64,000 nt of DNA from Manihot esculenta (taxonomy: Eukaryota > Streptophyta > Magnoliopsida > Malpighiales > Euphorbiaceae), in assembly GCF_001659605.2 (NCBI RefSeq), contig NC_035170.2, positions 20,475,190 through 20,539,189 of the forward strand, given 5' to 3'. The notes under the pieces were generated by a model, which was not told the DNA's origin, made no database searches, and worked only from the letters and a program-made list of their open reading frames with translations. The translations under genes were made by a program, and so were the position numbers. Shown here in pieces: positions 32,851-43,928 of the stretch. Positions within the stretch are counted from its first letter, which is position 1. Each line of letters starts with the position of its first letter.

Positions 32851-33398
32851 GGCCTGGCCAGCCACCTATAAAGGGGTTCCCATGTCCGAACGGGCGAGCT
32901 TTTCTCCCCATTTTCGGCCAAGGTGAGTCTCCGCCGCCCTCTTGCCAATCTTGAGTTCTTCCTTCAAATCTTTTATGATTTTTACAAGTTTTCACCTTTG
33001 TTTTGAAGATTTTGAGCATTAGAGCGAGTTTTGGAGTTGGAGACCAAAGAGTTGGAATCTCTCCCATCTCCAAGTTAGGGTCGTTTCTCCTCTAGATCTT
33101 CAAGAGGTAAGCTTCGATCCAACCTTCCTTGCATGTTTTAAGTAAGTTTCATGAAGGTTTGTGGGGTAGAAATGCATGTTTAGGTTAGTTGAACTTTGTT
33201 AGGGTATATGTGTATATATGGACAATGTGTGTTGGATATGCATGTTTGATGTGTTTGAGTTGGGGTTTAGGATAGTTTGAGGCCCTTATGAACTTCTGGA
33301 TGTGTGGATGCATGTTGTAGAATAGGTTTATGCTTGATTGGAAGGTTTAGGAGGCAAATGTGCATAGAGGAGCCGAGTTTCTGCCCTTTGGGAGAAAC

Positions 33399-33596
33399 CA
33401 GGTTCGGCAGCCGAAGGGACTTTCGGCCGCCGAACCTGCTTGTGAGGCAAGCATTTCGGCTGCCGAAGCCTGCCCCCGAAAATGGACTTTCGTCTCTGGA
33501 GGGCACTTTCGGCCGCCGAAGGTGCCGCCGAACCTGCATGACTTTCGGCTCTGGAGGGACTTTCGGCCGCCGAACCTGCCGCCGAAAGTGCCCTGT
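33399..33596. repeat. Second GGCCG palindrome cluster within the Tekay LTR
   Basis: At least four near-complete TTCGGC(C/A)GCCGAA palindromes, interleaved with TTTCGTCTCTGGAGGGCA/TTTCGGCTCTGGAGGGA phrases, about 550-700 nt downstream of TATA and so probably transcribed. Homologous clusters occur at 48944-49135, 56795-57110 and 63450-63680. ORFs reported through these stretches are by-products of the repeats. Confidence 0.85.
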
Positions 33597-34121
33597 TCAG
33601 CCTTCCTTTGCATGCTTTCTATGATTATTTTGAGGTGTTTTAGGGGGTTTTTGGGGAGTATTTTAGAGTCATGTTCATGTATGTTTGGTCCCTCATTTGA
33701 GTCCACCTGTGTAGGTTCGGACCCGAGGAACCGAGGACCCCAGCAGTGAGATAGCTGCCTCAGTTTCTTGTTGTAGCTCCAGCCAGAGGTGAGTGGAATA
33801 AACCTTTATGTTTTAAAGTAAATGAACTTTGAGTATGTTCATGCATCACGAATGCCATGATGTATATGTTAGGTTGTTTGCATTAGAATTCATGAATATG
33901 TTGCATTGCATTACTTGATGTTGTTGTGGATGGATGTTGGATGACCCATTAGCCCTCGATATGATGATATGATATGTTATGTTATGAAAAGACCAGGTGT
34001 GGCCTGCACTACGCCCCTGGCACTATGTAAGTGAAAGACCGGGTGTGGCCTGCACTACGCCCCCGGCATGATTGGATATGTATGATATGTTTATGTAAGA
34101 GAAAGACCAGGTGTGGCCTGC

Positions 34122-35838
34122 TGACTGTGCGGTTGTCGAAGCCGGTCAAAAATAACCTTCTTGGTTATCAACAATTTACAACTGCAGATAGTGGTGAAGG
34201 ATCGAATCCACAGAGAATTGATAACAAGTCTATTTTTCTTAATCAAGACCAAAAGAACTAATAGGAAACACAATGGAAAGCAAGTAATCAAAGAGAAGTA
34301 GAAACAAGTGCAATTAAAGTAAAAGGGGGGTTTTGGGATTGATTGGACTAACAAATATGGAAAGCAATTAAAACAGCAAGTAATCTAAAATAAGAGAGAA
34401 ATCAATAAGAGAAAGGTCTAGTTGAAGATATGGATCCACCTTGGTTGTTTGGATTGATCATTGAAACATGGTTATCTTGATTGAATCAATAGGTTGGTTA
34501 TGGGGGTGGAAGACGCTTCTCACCACCATGTCTTTCCTTATGAACAAATTGATTAGGGAACGTCCTCTAACCAATTACTAATCAACAAATTGCCAAGGAA
34601 CGTCCTTGGGCCATAGGCATCAAAACAATTGCCAATTGCATGAAGAACAAGAAAGACCCAAACCCTAACTACTCAAACGCATGAGATGGTGTTAGATCAT
34701 ACAATTCCTTGGTTTTTACACCAAGTGTGTTCTACGGACAGAATATTTCCAGCAATTACGGACTAACAAATATCCTAATCCAACAATTAATTACCTTGCA
34801 ATCAAGAATCAAGTGGCCAATTTGATCAAAACAACAAAGCAATTATGGAATTCAAGAATCAATTGTATAAATATCAATCAAATCAAAGACAAAACTTTCT
34901 ATTTGGATCTCACAATCCTTTAAACAACCTTAGTTTCAACCAATCCTCAACTAGAATAAAAGGTTTCAGCCACTCATGGCTGAACCAAAACAGAAAATAA
35001 AAGAAAAGAAAGCAAGAAGATGAAGAACTAAAGTGGAGAAGGGGCTGCCCTTGCTTGGCCGAATTTGGAGAGTTGAATTGTCTCTCTTCTTGTGTTCTTG
35101 AAGCCTTTAAATAGGAGTTGAGAGGCTGCCCAAGGTCTCTTGACAGCTCATGGATCTTTTAGAGACTTCCTAAAGTGCCCTTGGTGTTGCATGTGCCTTC
35201 TTTATGCATGGGTGAAGGCAAAAACGGGATGCATGTGATGGGAGGCAAGTGGGGGCTCTTTGGTCTTTTAATTACTGCCCAAGATCTTCAAGTTGCTGTC
35301 CAAGATATCCAAGGAGTCTTTTTTGAATTCTCCTTGCTGCCCATGCACTAATAAGGAAGGTGGAGCCTCCTTTTGAATTTTGAATGTACATGGCATGAAG
35401 TGGGAAACATGTGATCTTCAAGATTTGGCTTCTTGAATGAGCTGGATTTTGAAATCCAATAATTGAATGTGAATATTGAAGATTTGAATTTCAAAATACT
35501 TCCCTTGTTTGGCTCCTTAAATATGGTAACTTGGGATATGTCTTCTTGAATAAGGAAAAGGCAACTTGGTGTTTTGAAATTCGAATTTCAAATTGCTTTA
35601 GCTGAATGTTTTTGCCACTTTCCTTATTTAGAAATTTCCATATTTAGCTTGACTTGATTTCAACTTGGCAGGCTTGCTCTCTTTTGCTCCAAATAAGGCA
35701 GTTTTAGGGGCATTTTCTTCAAAGTGTCCTTTTACACCATTTTCTGCAAAACAATGCCAAGAGCACTAAATTAAGCAGAAATCATATAAATAATCATCAA
35801 TAATATCAAGATAAAAAGGACTAAAATATGTTCTATCA
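34122..35838 (-). repeat. Athila-1 3' LTR
   Basis: 1717 bp, the same length as the partner at 41275-42991, with scattered substitutions only. It contains no GGCCG motif cluster, unlike the Athila-2 LTR. ORFs within it are incidental. Confidence 0.93.
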
Positions 35839-35853
35839 AATACCCCCACACTT
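35839..35853 (-). other. Athila-1 polypurine tract
   Basis: The minus strand reads AAGTGTGGGGGTATT directly before the 3' LTR, the usual Athila plus-strand primer form. A second copy of the core (AAGTGTGGGGGTGT) occurs at 36712-36725. Confidence 0.8.
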
Positions 35854-36824
35854 AGCCTTTTGCTTGTCCTCAAGCAAATAAACATAGTCAAATAAGCTTT
35901 CTTTGCTTTAGATCCTTATTTCCACTTAAGCTCTTACTCTAGACACCTATTTTGAAGCATTGCAGTAAAGAATGTATGCATGAAGATTACTTACCTCTCT
36001 CCTTGTTTCCCTTTGCTTACCATGGCTAGGATTTGTTTTCCTCAAGAGAGACATGCACATTATTTGTTAAGACTTTTTCTAGCTTTTGGTGTGACTTGCC
36101 CTTACCTTGAAGTACTTTATTCAGACTTTTTGCACTTTAGATCTTGCTTGGAAAGGTCACCAACCTATTTTTGATGTAACACTTTTAGATTTTTCAGTTG
36201 GTCACCTATCCAAGTGGCTAGTTGCCTTGTTCTTAGTCTTTTGACCATTGGAACAGTTTTTGAATTTGTGCTTTTGAGGGCTTTGCCTTTGCTGAATTTC
36301 TTTCTCTCAATGATTTGGGCAAATCAATACCTATTGCTAAAGCAAGTCATGTTAAGTTTATTCACACAACTTTCAACTTTTTCTCATCAATTGAGGGTCA
36401 TCAATATATTTTTCACCATTAGCAAGCTCCATGATTCAATTCAAAAGGCAATTCTCAAACATGAATACAACTCACTGCAATTGATTCAACATAAGTTTAA
36501 AGAGTATTCACATCAATGGGGTCATGGCAAGAAAAACTCATCCAGCATAGTTCATCAGTTTGAGTAGAGCAAAACAAAAAGAAGAGGAAGGTTGTGGTTG
36601 TGTGTATTTTATTGAAAGCATAAAAATAACAAAAATGAAAAAATTTTCCTAATGCAAGCAAACTAAAGATTAAAGCAAAAATAAAATTAAAAGTAAAAAT
36701 TCAGAGATATACACCCCCACACTTAAATCATGCATTGTCCTCAATGTAAAAGAAAAGAGAAGAAGAGAAGAGAATAAAGGAAACTGAGTACTCCCCTGGG
36801 GTGTGGTGTGCGTGGCATGATCAT
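35854..36824 (-). other. Athila-1 non-coding stretch where integrase would be
   Basis: About 970 nt between the end of RNase H and the polypurine tract. I see no integrase HHCC or DDE motif and no env-like ORF. The duplicated polypurine core near 36712 suggests a rearranged 3' region. Plus-strand ORFs here (e.g. near 36214) show no known motif. Confidence 0.6.
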
Positions 36825-38800
36825 CTAGGCAGAAAGAGTGACAAACAGATGTTTGTCTGGGAAAGCCTCTTCAACTGGACAAGGCGCAGAATTGGATGGA
36901 AGCCGGCTGAGGTGGTCAGCTACAAGATTTTCTTTACCTTTTTTGTCTCTTATTTCCAGATCAAATTCTTGGAGGAGAAGAATCCACCTAATTAGTCTTG
37001 GCTTGACTTCCTTTTTCTTTATCAAGTATTGCAAAGCTGCATGGTCAGAATAGACAATGACTTTGGTGCCCAAGAGGTAGGGTCTGAATTTTTCTAAAGC
37101 AAATACAACTGCCAAGAGCTCTTTTTCAGTTGTTGTGTAGTTTCTTTGTGCAACATCTAGTGTGCGAGAAGCATAGTGAATGACGTGGGGTGAGTTTCCC
37201 ACACGTTGCCCCAAAACTGCTCCTACTGCATAGTTGCTTGCATCACATATGATTTCAAAAGGCAGGTTCCAGTCAGGCCCTTGAATAATTGGGGCAGTCA
37301 CAAGCAATTCTTTAATCAAGTCAAATGCCTTTTTGCAGTCTGCATCAAAATCAAAGGTTACATCCTGTTGGAGCAATCTGCATAATGGCAAAGTGATTTT
37401 TGAGAAATCTTTGATGAATCTTCTATAGAATCCTACATGGCCAAGGAATGATCAGATGTCTCTAACATTTGTGGGATAAGGCAGATTTTTTACGGTATCC
37501 ACCTTCGCTTTGTCCACTTCAATGCCTTTGGCTGAAACAACATGACCTAAAACCATACCTTGATTAACCATAAAATGACATTTTTCATAATTAAGCACAA
37601 GGTTAGTTTCAATGCATCTTTGTAAGATCTTTTCCAAATTGGCAAGACATTCCTCAAAAGAGTTGCCATGCACTGTGAAGTCATCCATAAATACCTCAAT
37701 AGTCTTACCCATATAGTCAGAAAATATGCTCATCATGCACCGCTGAAAGGTGGCAGGCGCATTGCATAGTCCAAATGGCATTCTTCTAAAGGCAAAGGTG
37801 CCAAAAGGACAAGTGAAGGTGGTCTTCTCTTGATCTTCTGGGGCAACTGGAATTTGATAAAAACCTGAATAACCATCAAGACAATAATAGTGAGACTTAC
37901 CTACAAGCCTTTCTAGCATCTGATCAATGAAAGGAAGTGGGAAGTGGTCCTTCCTTGTCGCAGCATTGAGCTTTCTATAATCCATGCATACTCTCCATCC
38001 ATTTTGAACTCTAGTGGGGACAAGTTCCCCTTCAGCATTGGGAACAATGGTGATCCCAGTTTTCTTGGGGACTACATGCACAGGACTCACCCATTTGCTA
38101 TCAGAGATTGGGTAGATGATACCTGTGTCAAGGAGTTTGACTATTTCTTTCTTCACTACTTCCATCATAGGTGGATTCAGTCTTCTTTGAGCATCTCTGA
38201 CTGGCTTGCATTCATCCTCCATGTGAATTCTATGCATGCATGTGGAGGGAGAAATACCTTTTATGTCATCAATGGTCCATCCTATGGCTCCTTTGTGTTT
38301 CTGTAATACTTTCAGGAGGCTTGCTTCTTCATGTTGGTTCAGTTCATTGGACACTATTACTGGTAGTGTCTTGTCAGCTCCCAAGTATATGTATTTCAGA
38401 TGGCCTGGAAGAGGTTTCAGATCTGATTATGAGATTTTCTGAGATGGATTTCTGACTGAACTAGGCTCACCTTTTTCCATTCGTGCTTGGCTTGTCTGCG
38501 TTGGATAGATAGTGGGAGAGATTTGAGATTGGGACTGAGATGGTGTGCTTGAAAGGCTTTCAGGTCCTTCTTCTTGCTTAGGAGTAGACTGAAAGGGAGG
38601 CGGAATGGAGCTATTTTGCGTGGGAGGCTGAAAGGATACGCCTGAGAGGCTTTCAGGTGCATCTTTTTGCTCAAGAAGGGTCTGCATACCATTCTGAAGT
38701 GGTGCAACTGAGTTTTCTCTAATCTGTGCTTGACCGCAAACTATCTGTTGGATGCTACAGACCGTTTCCTTAAGTTTTGACTCTTTCTGGCTCTCAATCC
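36825..38800 (-). pseudogene. Athila-1 pol: RT and RNase H with stops
   Basis: One frame covers a Ser/Pro-rich linker, the RT (GWTIDDIKGISPS, SKWVSPVHVVPKK, MPFGLCNAPATFQR, VFMDDFTVHG as the catalytic block) and RNase H ([44 protein letters not shown]). In-frame stops occur at 38427-38429 and 37452-37454. The frame ends at 36825, soon after RNase H. Integrase does not follow. Wording of these blocks is typical of the Athila lineage. Confidence 0.88.
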
Positions 38801-38804
38801 GTAC

Positions 38805-41225
38805 CTAATCAGTATCTCTGCAGAAATCACTGTTAAGAATATCATCTTGATTTTCATTAAAAATTTCCTGGCTTAAGCAGTCAACAATATCAAGACCATA
38901 AATAGGAAATATATCATGTGGATATTTCATAGAATCATAGACATTATATTTAATCACTTCCCCTTCAAATTCCATAGTGAGAGTACCATCATGCACATTA
39001 ATCTTAGTCCTAGCAGTACTCAAGAAAGGACGTCCAAGAAGTATATCAGAACTAGCATTGCAACTTTCTTCCTTAGTATCAATCACATAAAAATCAGCAG
39101 GAAAGACAAGTTCATTTACTTGGACTAACACATCTTCTAGAACACCTATGGGATATACCACAGATCTATCAGCTAATTGAATCACAACTCTTGTTTCTTT
39201 GAGTGCACATGCATTGAGAGATTTATAGATGGAGAGAGGCATGACATTAATGGATGCACCAAGATCACACATAGCTTTCTTAATACCAACATTCCCTATC
39301 TTGCAAGAGATAGCAAACATACCTTTGTCTTTGCATTTAGTAGGGAGTTCTCTTTTAATAACAGCAGTAACAACCTCACCTACACTTACTTTTTCTCTTT
39401 CTGCAAGCTTCCTCCTATTAGTGCAAAGTTCTTTCAGAAATTTAGCATACCTGGGAATCTGCTTAACAGCATCTAGCAGAGGTATATTGATTTGCACTTT
39501 TCTGAAAGTGTTAAGAATCTCCTTTTCTTCTTTTTCTTTTTGAGTTCTTTCAAATCTTTTTGGAAAAGGAGGTGGGATGTGAAAACTTACCTTTGGATCA
39601 GTCTTGTGCGCAGGAGGTGGTTCAGAATGTGATGGAGAGGCTTCGGATTGCCTTGGATCTTGCGCAGAGGGTGTCTCAAATGGCGCAGGTTTTGGTGCAA
39701 CTTGCTTTTCTTCCTCATATCTTGCATCTTGAAGTTCTTTTCCACTTCTCAAAGTAATAGCACTAACATTTTGTTTGGGATTTGCCTCAGTTTGAGAAGG
39801 GAGCCTACCTTGGGATTCAATTCTTCTAACGGATGTGTCCAATCCGTCCAGACGATGAGTGATGGTCTGTAAAGCACTTGTGAAAGACTCCATAATCTTC
39901 TCAAGTTGCGGGTCTGATCTTGAAGGTGCTGGTTGACCTTGGTCTCTTTGGTAGCTTTGGTAATTCTGAGTATTGCTGGACTTTCCATAGCTGAAATTGG
40001 GATGGTCTCTCCAACCTGGATTATAGGTGTTGGAGTATGGATCATATCTAGGCTGGTTGTTGTACCTCCCAATGGCATTGGCTTGCTGGTGGTCTTCTTG
40101 AAGAGTAGGGCATTGATCATTTGGATGTCCTACACAAGCACAGATCCCACATGGCCTAGGTGGCTGGGTTGCTTGAATTTGTTGACTTTGGCCAAGGGCG
40201 ATCCTTTCCATAAGAGAAGTTAGTTTTGAAAGTTGAGATTCAACATAGGATGTACTTACCTCATGGATTCCTCTTGGCTTTTCTTCTCCATATTGCCTAG
40301 ATGAAGCTGTAAGAGTAGATATTAGTTCCTTTATTTCCCTAGGTGTTTTGTGTGCAATGGATCCTCCACAAGCTACGTCAACGAATTTCCTTTCTGAAGG
40401 AGTTAATCCTCCATAGAATAGTTGTATTAGTGACCTATATGATATATCATGTTGTGGACAACCTGTGCATAGTCTTTCAAACCTTTCCTAATATTCATAT
40501 AAATCCTCAGTTGGTTTTTGTCTTATGCTAGTGATTTCTCTTATTATTCCAATTGACTTAGATGGGGGAAAGTATTTGTCCAAAAAGGTTTGGACCATAT
40601 CTTCCCATGAGGTTATAGATCCAGGTGGTAAATAAAACAGCCAATCTTTAGCAAAATCATCTAAGGAAAAAGGGAAGGCTCTTAGTTTAACATGATCTTC
40701 AAAAACACCTTGAGGTGTCATAGATGAACAGACAATGTTGAATTCTTTCAAGTGCTTGTGTGGATTTTCATTTTGCAAACCTCTAAATTTAGGGAGATGA
40801 TGAATCAAACCTGATTTCAGTTCGAAGGGAACTGTCAGAGGTGGATAGGTGATGCAAAGGGGGGCATGATCACCTATGGGTATAGCCAGTTCTCTCATGG
40901 TTCTTTCTCTTTGCTCTTGGGGCCTAATTGCTGGATTTTCTTGAACTATTTGGTCTTGGACAGCATGTCCATTGTGGGCAGGAGCTGGTGCTTGAGGTTC
41001 TGCCATTGGTGCGAGATCTGGTTGCTGGAGTGAATGACTTTCGGCGGCCGAAGGTTGATGAGGTTCGGCGGCCGAAGGTTGATGAGGTTCGGCGGCCGAA
41101 GGTTGATGAGGTTCGGCGGCCGAAGGTTGTGCAGAATTCTCAACGGCTTGCTTTCCTAGTCTTCTAAGAGTGCGTTCAATTTCTGGATCAAAGGGCAGTG
41201 TGTCCCTGCATTCAGATCTGGTCAT
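38805..41225 (-). pseudogene. Athila-1 gag-protease with one stop
   Basis: Starts MTRSECRDTLPFDPEIERTL at 41225. It contains tandem QPSAAEPH repeats, the gag core (FELKSGLIHHLPKFRG, DDFAKDWLFYLPPGSI), a nonsense codon at 40488-40490, and then the same frame to 38805. Further on are a C-rich segment (CGICACVGHPNDQCP), AITLRSGKELQ, the Athila-type block INIPLLDAVKQIPRYAKFLK and the protease (CDLGASINVMPLSIYKSL, DILLGRPFL). Athila-2 has the same protein without the stop. Confidence 0.88.
41040..41127. repeat. 24-bp coding tandem repeat with GGCGGCCG palindrome in Athila gag
   Basis: Four units start at 41040, 41064, 41088 and 41112. Each begins TTCGGCGGCCGAAGG and encodes the PSAAEPHQ repeat on the minus strand. 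Athila-2 has only two units (60650-60690). The core is the same palindromic motif as in the Tekay LTRs. Confidence 0.95.
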
Positions 41226-41251
41226 GAAAGAAAATAAACAAGTAAATCAAT

Positions 41252-41269
41252 TCCCCGGCAACGGCGCCA
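41252..41269 (-). other. Athila-1 primer binding site (tRNA-Asp)
   Basis: The minus strand reads TGGCGCCGTTGCCGGGGA, an 18-nt match to the 3' end of plant tRNA-Asp, 5 nt from the LTR end. This primer is typical of Athila elements. Confidence 0.9.
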
Positions 41270-41274
41270 ATTTT

Positions 41275-42991
41275 TGACTGTGCGGTTGTCGAAGCCGGTC
41301 AAAAATAACCTTCTTGGTTATCAATAATTTATAACTGCAGATAGTGGTGAAGGATCGAATCCACAGAGAATTGATAACAAGTCTATTTTTCTTAATCAAG
41401 ACCAAAAGAACTAACAGGAAACACAATGGAAAGCAAGTAATCAAAGAGAAGTAGAAACAAGTGCAATTAAAGTAAAAGGGGGGTTTTGGGATTGATTGGA
41501 CTAACAACTATGGAAAGCAATTAAAACAGCAAGTAATCTAAAATAAGAGAGAAATCAATAAGAGAAAGGTCTAGTTGAAGATATGGATCCACCTTGGTTG
41601 TTTGGATTGATCATTGAAACATGGTTATCTTGATTGAATCAATAGGTTGGTTATGGGGGTGGAAGACGCTTCTCACCACCATGTCTTTCCTTATGAACAA
41701 ATTGATTAGGGAACGTCCTCTAACCAAGTACTAATCAACAAATTGCCAAGGAACGTCCTTGGGCCATAGGCATCAAAACAATTGCCAATTGCATGAAGAA
41801 CAAGAAAGACCCAAACCCTAACTACTCAAACGCATGAGATGGTGTTAGATCATACAATTCCTTGGTTTTTACACCAAGTGTGTTCTATGGATAGAATATT
41901 TCTAGCAATTACGGACTAACAAATATCCTAATCCAACAATTAATTACCTTGCAATCAAGAATCAAGTGGCCAATTTGATCAAAACAACAAAGCAATTATG
42001 GAATTCAAGAATCAATTGTATGAATATCAATCAAATCAAAGACAAAACTTTCTGTTCAGATCTCACAATCCTTTAAACAACCTTAGTTTCAACCAATCCT
42101 CAACTAGAATAAAAGGTTTCAGCCACTCATGGCTGAACCAAAACAGAAAATAAAAGAAAAGAAAGCAAGAAGATGAAGAACTAAAGTGGAGAAGGGGCTG
42201 CCCTTGCTTGGCCGAATTTGGAGAGTTGAATTGTGTCTCTTCTTGTGTTCTTGAAGCCTTTAAATAGGAGTTGAGAGGCTGCCCAAGGTCTCTTGACAGC
42301 TCATGGATCTTTTAGAGACTTCCTAAAGTGCCCTTGGTGTTGCATGCGCCTTCTTTGTGCATGGGTGAAGGCAAAAACGGGATGCATGTGATGGGAGGCA
42401 AGTGGGGGCTCTTTGGTCTTTTAATTACTGCCCAAGATCTTCAAGTTGTTGTCCAAGATATCCAAGGAGTCTTTTTTGAATTCTCCTTGCTGCCCATGCA
42501 CTAATAAGGAAGGTGGAGCCTCCTTTTGAATTTTGAATGTGCATGGCATGAAGTGGAAAACATGTGATCTTCAAGATTTGGCTTCTTGAATGAGCTGGAT
42601 TTTAAAATCCAATAATTGAATGTGAATCTTAAAGATTTGGATTTCAAAATACTTCCCTTGTTTGGCTCCTCAAATATGGTAACTTGGGATATGGCTTCTT
42701 GAATAAGGAAAAGGCAACTTGGTGTTTTGAAATTCGAATTTCAAATTGCTATGGCTGAATGTTTTTGCCACTTTCCTTATTTAGAAATTTCCATATTTAG
42801 CTTCACTTGATTTCAACTTGGCAGGCTTACTCTCTTTTGCTCCAAATAAGGCAGTTTTAGGGGCATTTTCTTCAAAGTGTCCTTTTACACCATTTTCTGC
42901 AAAACAATGCCAAGAGCACTAAATTAAGTAGAAATCATGTAAATAATCATCAATAATATCAAGATAAAAAGGACTAAAATATGTTCTATCA
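41275..42991 (-). repeat. Athila-1 5' LTR
   Basis: 1717 bp. The two LTRs differ by scattered substitutions only (a few dozen at most on reading), so insertion is fairly recent in genome terms. Confidence 0.93.
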
Positions 42992-43647
42992 CCTGCACTA
43001 CGCCCTTGGCATGATTTGGATTATGTAGAGGGTTAATGGCGACAAGTCCATCCTTGATGTGATTTGTTTGTGATGTGATGCATTTCATAAAAGCATGAGT
43101 TTAAATATAATGTTTTATTATTCTGCTCACTGGGCTCTTGTAGCTCACCCCATTCCCTTAACCCCCAGGTTTGCAGGTGCAGGGTAGACCAGGAGGTCAG
43201 CAGAAGTAAAGTCTGTTTTATGGAATAGTTAGAAGTTGTGGACATGATAAATTGTAATGTAATGTTCTAAATAGTCTTGTTATGTAATAATGATATTGAG
43301 GATTAGAAGTTGTGCTTGACCCTATGTGTACAGTTATCCCTTTTGATACATGATCTATAATATGTTTTATGATGTTTATGAGTAACCAAGCTTAATGTAT
43401 GATGTGATACCCCATTGGAGCATTTGATGAGGGCTCCAGTGTGTGGTTTATGTTGATGTTGATGTGCATGCACAGGTTAAGCTTGGCAAAGGAAAAGAAA
43501 AAGTTTACAGTTTTATATTTTTATGTATGATCATGTATGGGATTAAACAGGTTTACAGGTTATATGTCAGGCTTGCTACGGGTCCCGGCGGCCTTATGCC
43601 GATCTGGATCCTAGCGTCGGTAGCGGTCCGATTTTTGGGTCGTTACA
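42992..43647 (+). repeat. Tekay-1 5' LTR, second part
   Basis: Continues after the CCTGC target duplication (42992-42996) with ACTACGCCCTTGGCA and ends GGGTCGTTACA at 43647, next to the primer site. LTR3 ends in the same way (58140-58166). Confidence 0.9.
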
Positions 43648-43650
43648 GAG

Positions 43651-43663
43651 TGGTATCAGAGCC
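43651..43663 (+). other. Tekay-1 primer binding site (tRNA-iMet)
   Basis: TGGTATCAGAGCC, 3 nt after the LTR end. Confidence 0.9.
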
Positions 43664-43928
43664 CTAGGTTCATATGGTCGGACCTATAGTGTGTCGGGCT
43701 CATAAATGTTATAGAAGGTCAAGCACAATAGGAAAGATCATGTCCATTAGGATAGGATGTAGATTCCTGTCTGGTATGACGATGTGAAATGCCATGACAA
43801 TATGCATGTGCATTAATGACATGTTATGTATGCTATGTATGCGGTTTATGTGATGCGGGTTCATGTGTTTTCACATGAACCATATGATACTGATGTTTAT
43901 GTGATGTGTGCTGTTTTCAGTAATCAGG

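Larger units (their letters stand above)
32530..34121 (+). repeat. Tekay-1 5' LTR, first part
   Basis: Starts TGTAATACCCGGCTAG. A TATA box (TATAAAGG, 32867-32874) follows a cluster of TTCGGCCGCCGAA motifs (32707, 32727, 32799). A second motif cluster lies downstream at 33399-33596. Near the end are repeats of a GAAAGACC(A/G)GGTGTGGCCTGC unit (from about 33988, 34034 and 34101). Athila-1 is inserted in the third of these. The LTR resumes at 42997 and totals about 2243 nt. Confidence 0.9.
34122..42991 (-). mobile_element. Athila-1: complete Athila-type Ty3 element lacking integrase
   Basis: An 8870-bp element on the minus strand with two 1717-bp LTRs (34122-35838 and 41275-42991), TGATAGAAC... 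to ...CAGTCA ends, and a perfect 5-bp target duplication CCTGC (34117-34121 and 42992-42996). The primer site matches tRNA-Asp. The internal region is only 5436 bp: gag-protease and RT-RNase H are present, but there is no integrase, so it could move only with help from a relative. Confidence 0.93.

Noticed and set aside
33399..33596. Regularly spaced GGCCG repeats as a CRISPR-like array
   Set aside because: Spacing is irregular, the spacers are themselves repetitive, and the context is a plant LTR.
33304..33749. Several overlapping 90-129-codon ORFs on both strands in the Tekay LTR (also 48846-49185, 56736-57063, 63414-63768)
   Set aside because: They are by-products of stop-poor, GC-rich TTCGGCCGCCGAA repeats. 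Composition and reading in all frames show no constraint, and no known motif is present.
35980..36567. Plus-strand ORFs of 64 and 117 codons in the 3' part of Athila-1 as captured genes
   Set aside because: There are no recognisable domains. They run antisense to the element in sequence where integrase is missing, and codon use looks random.
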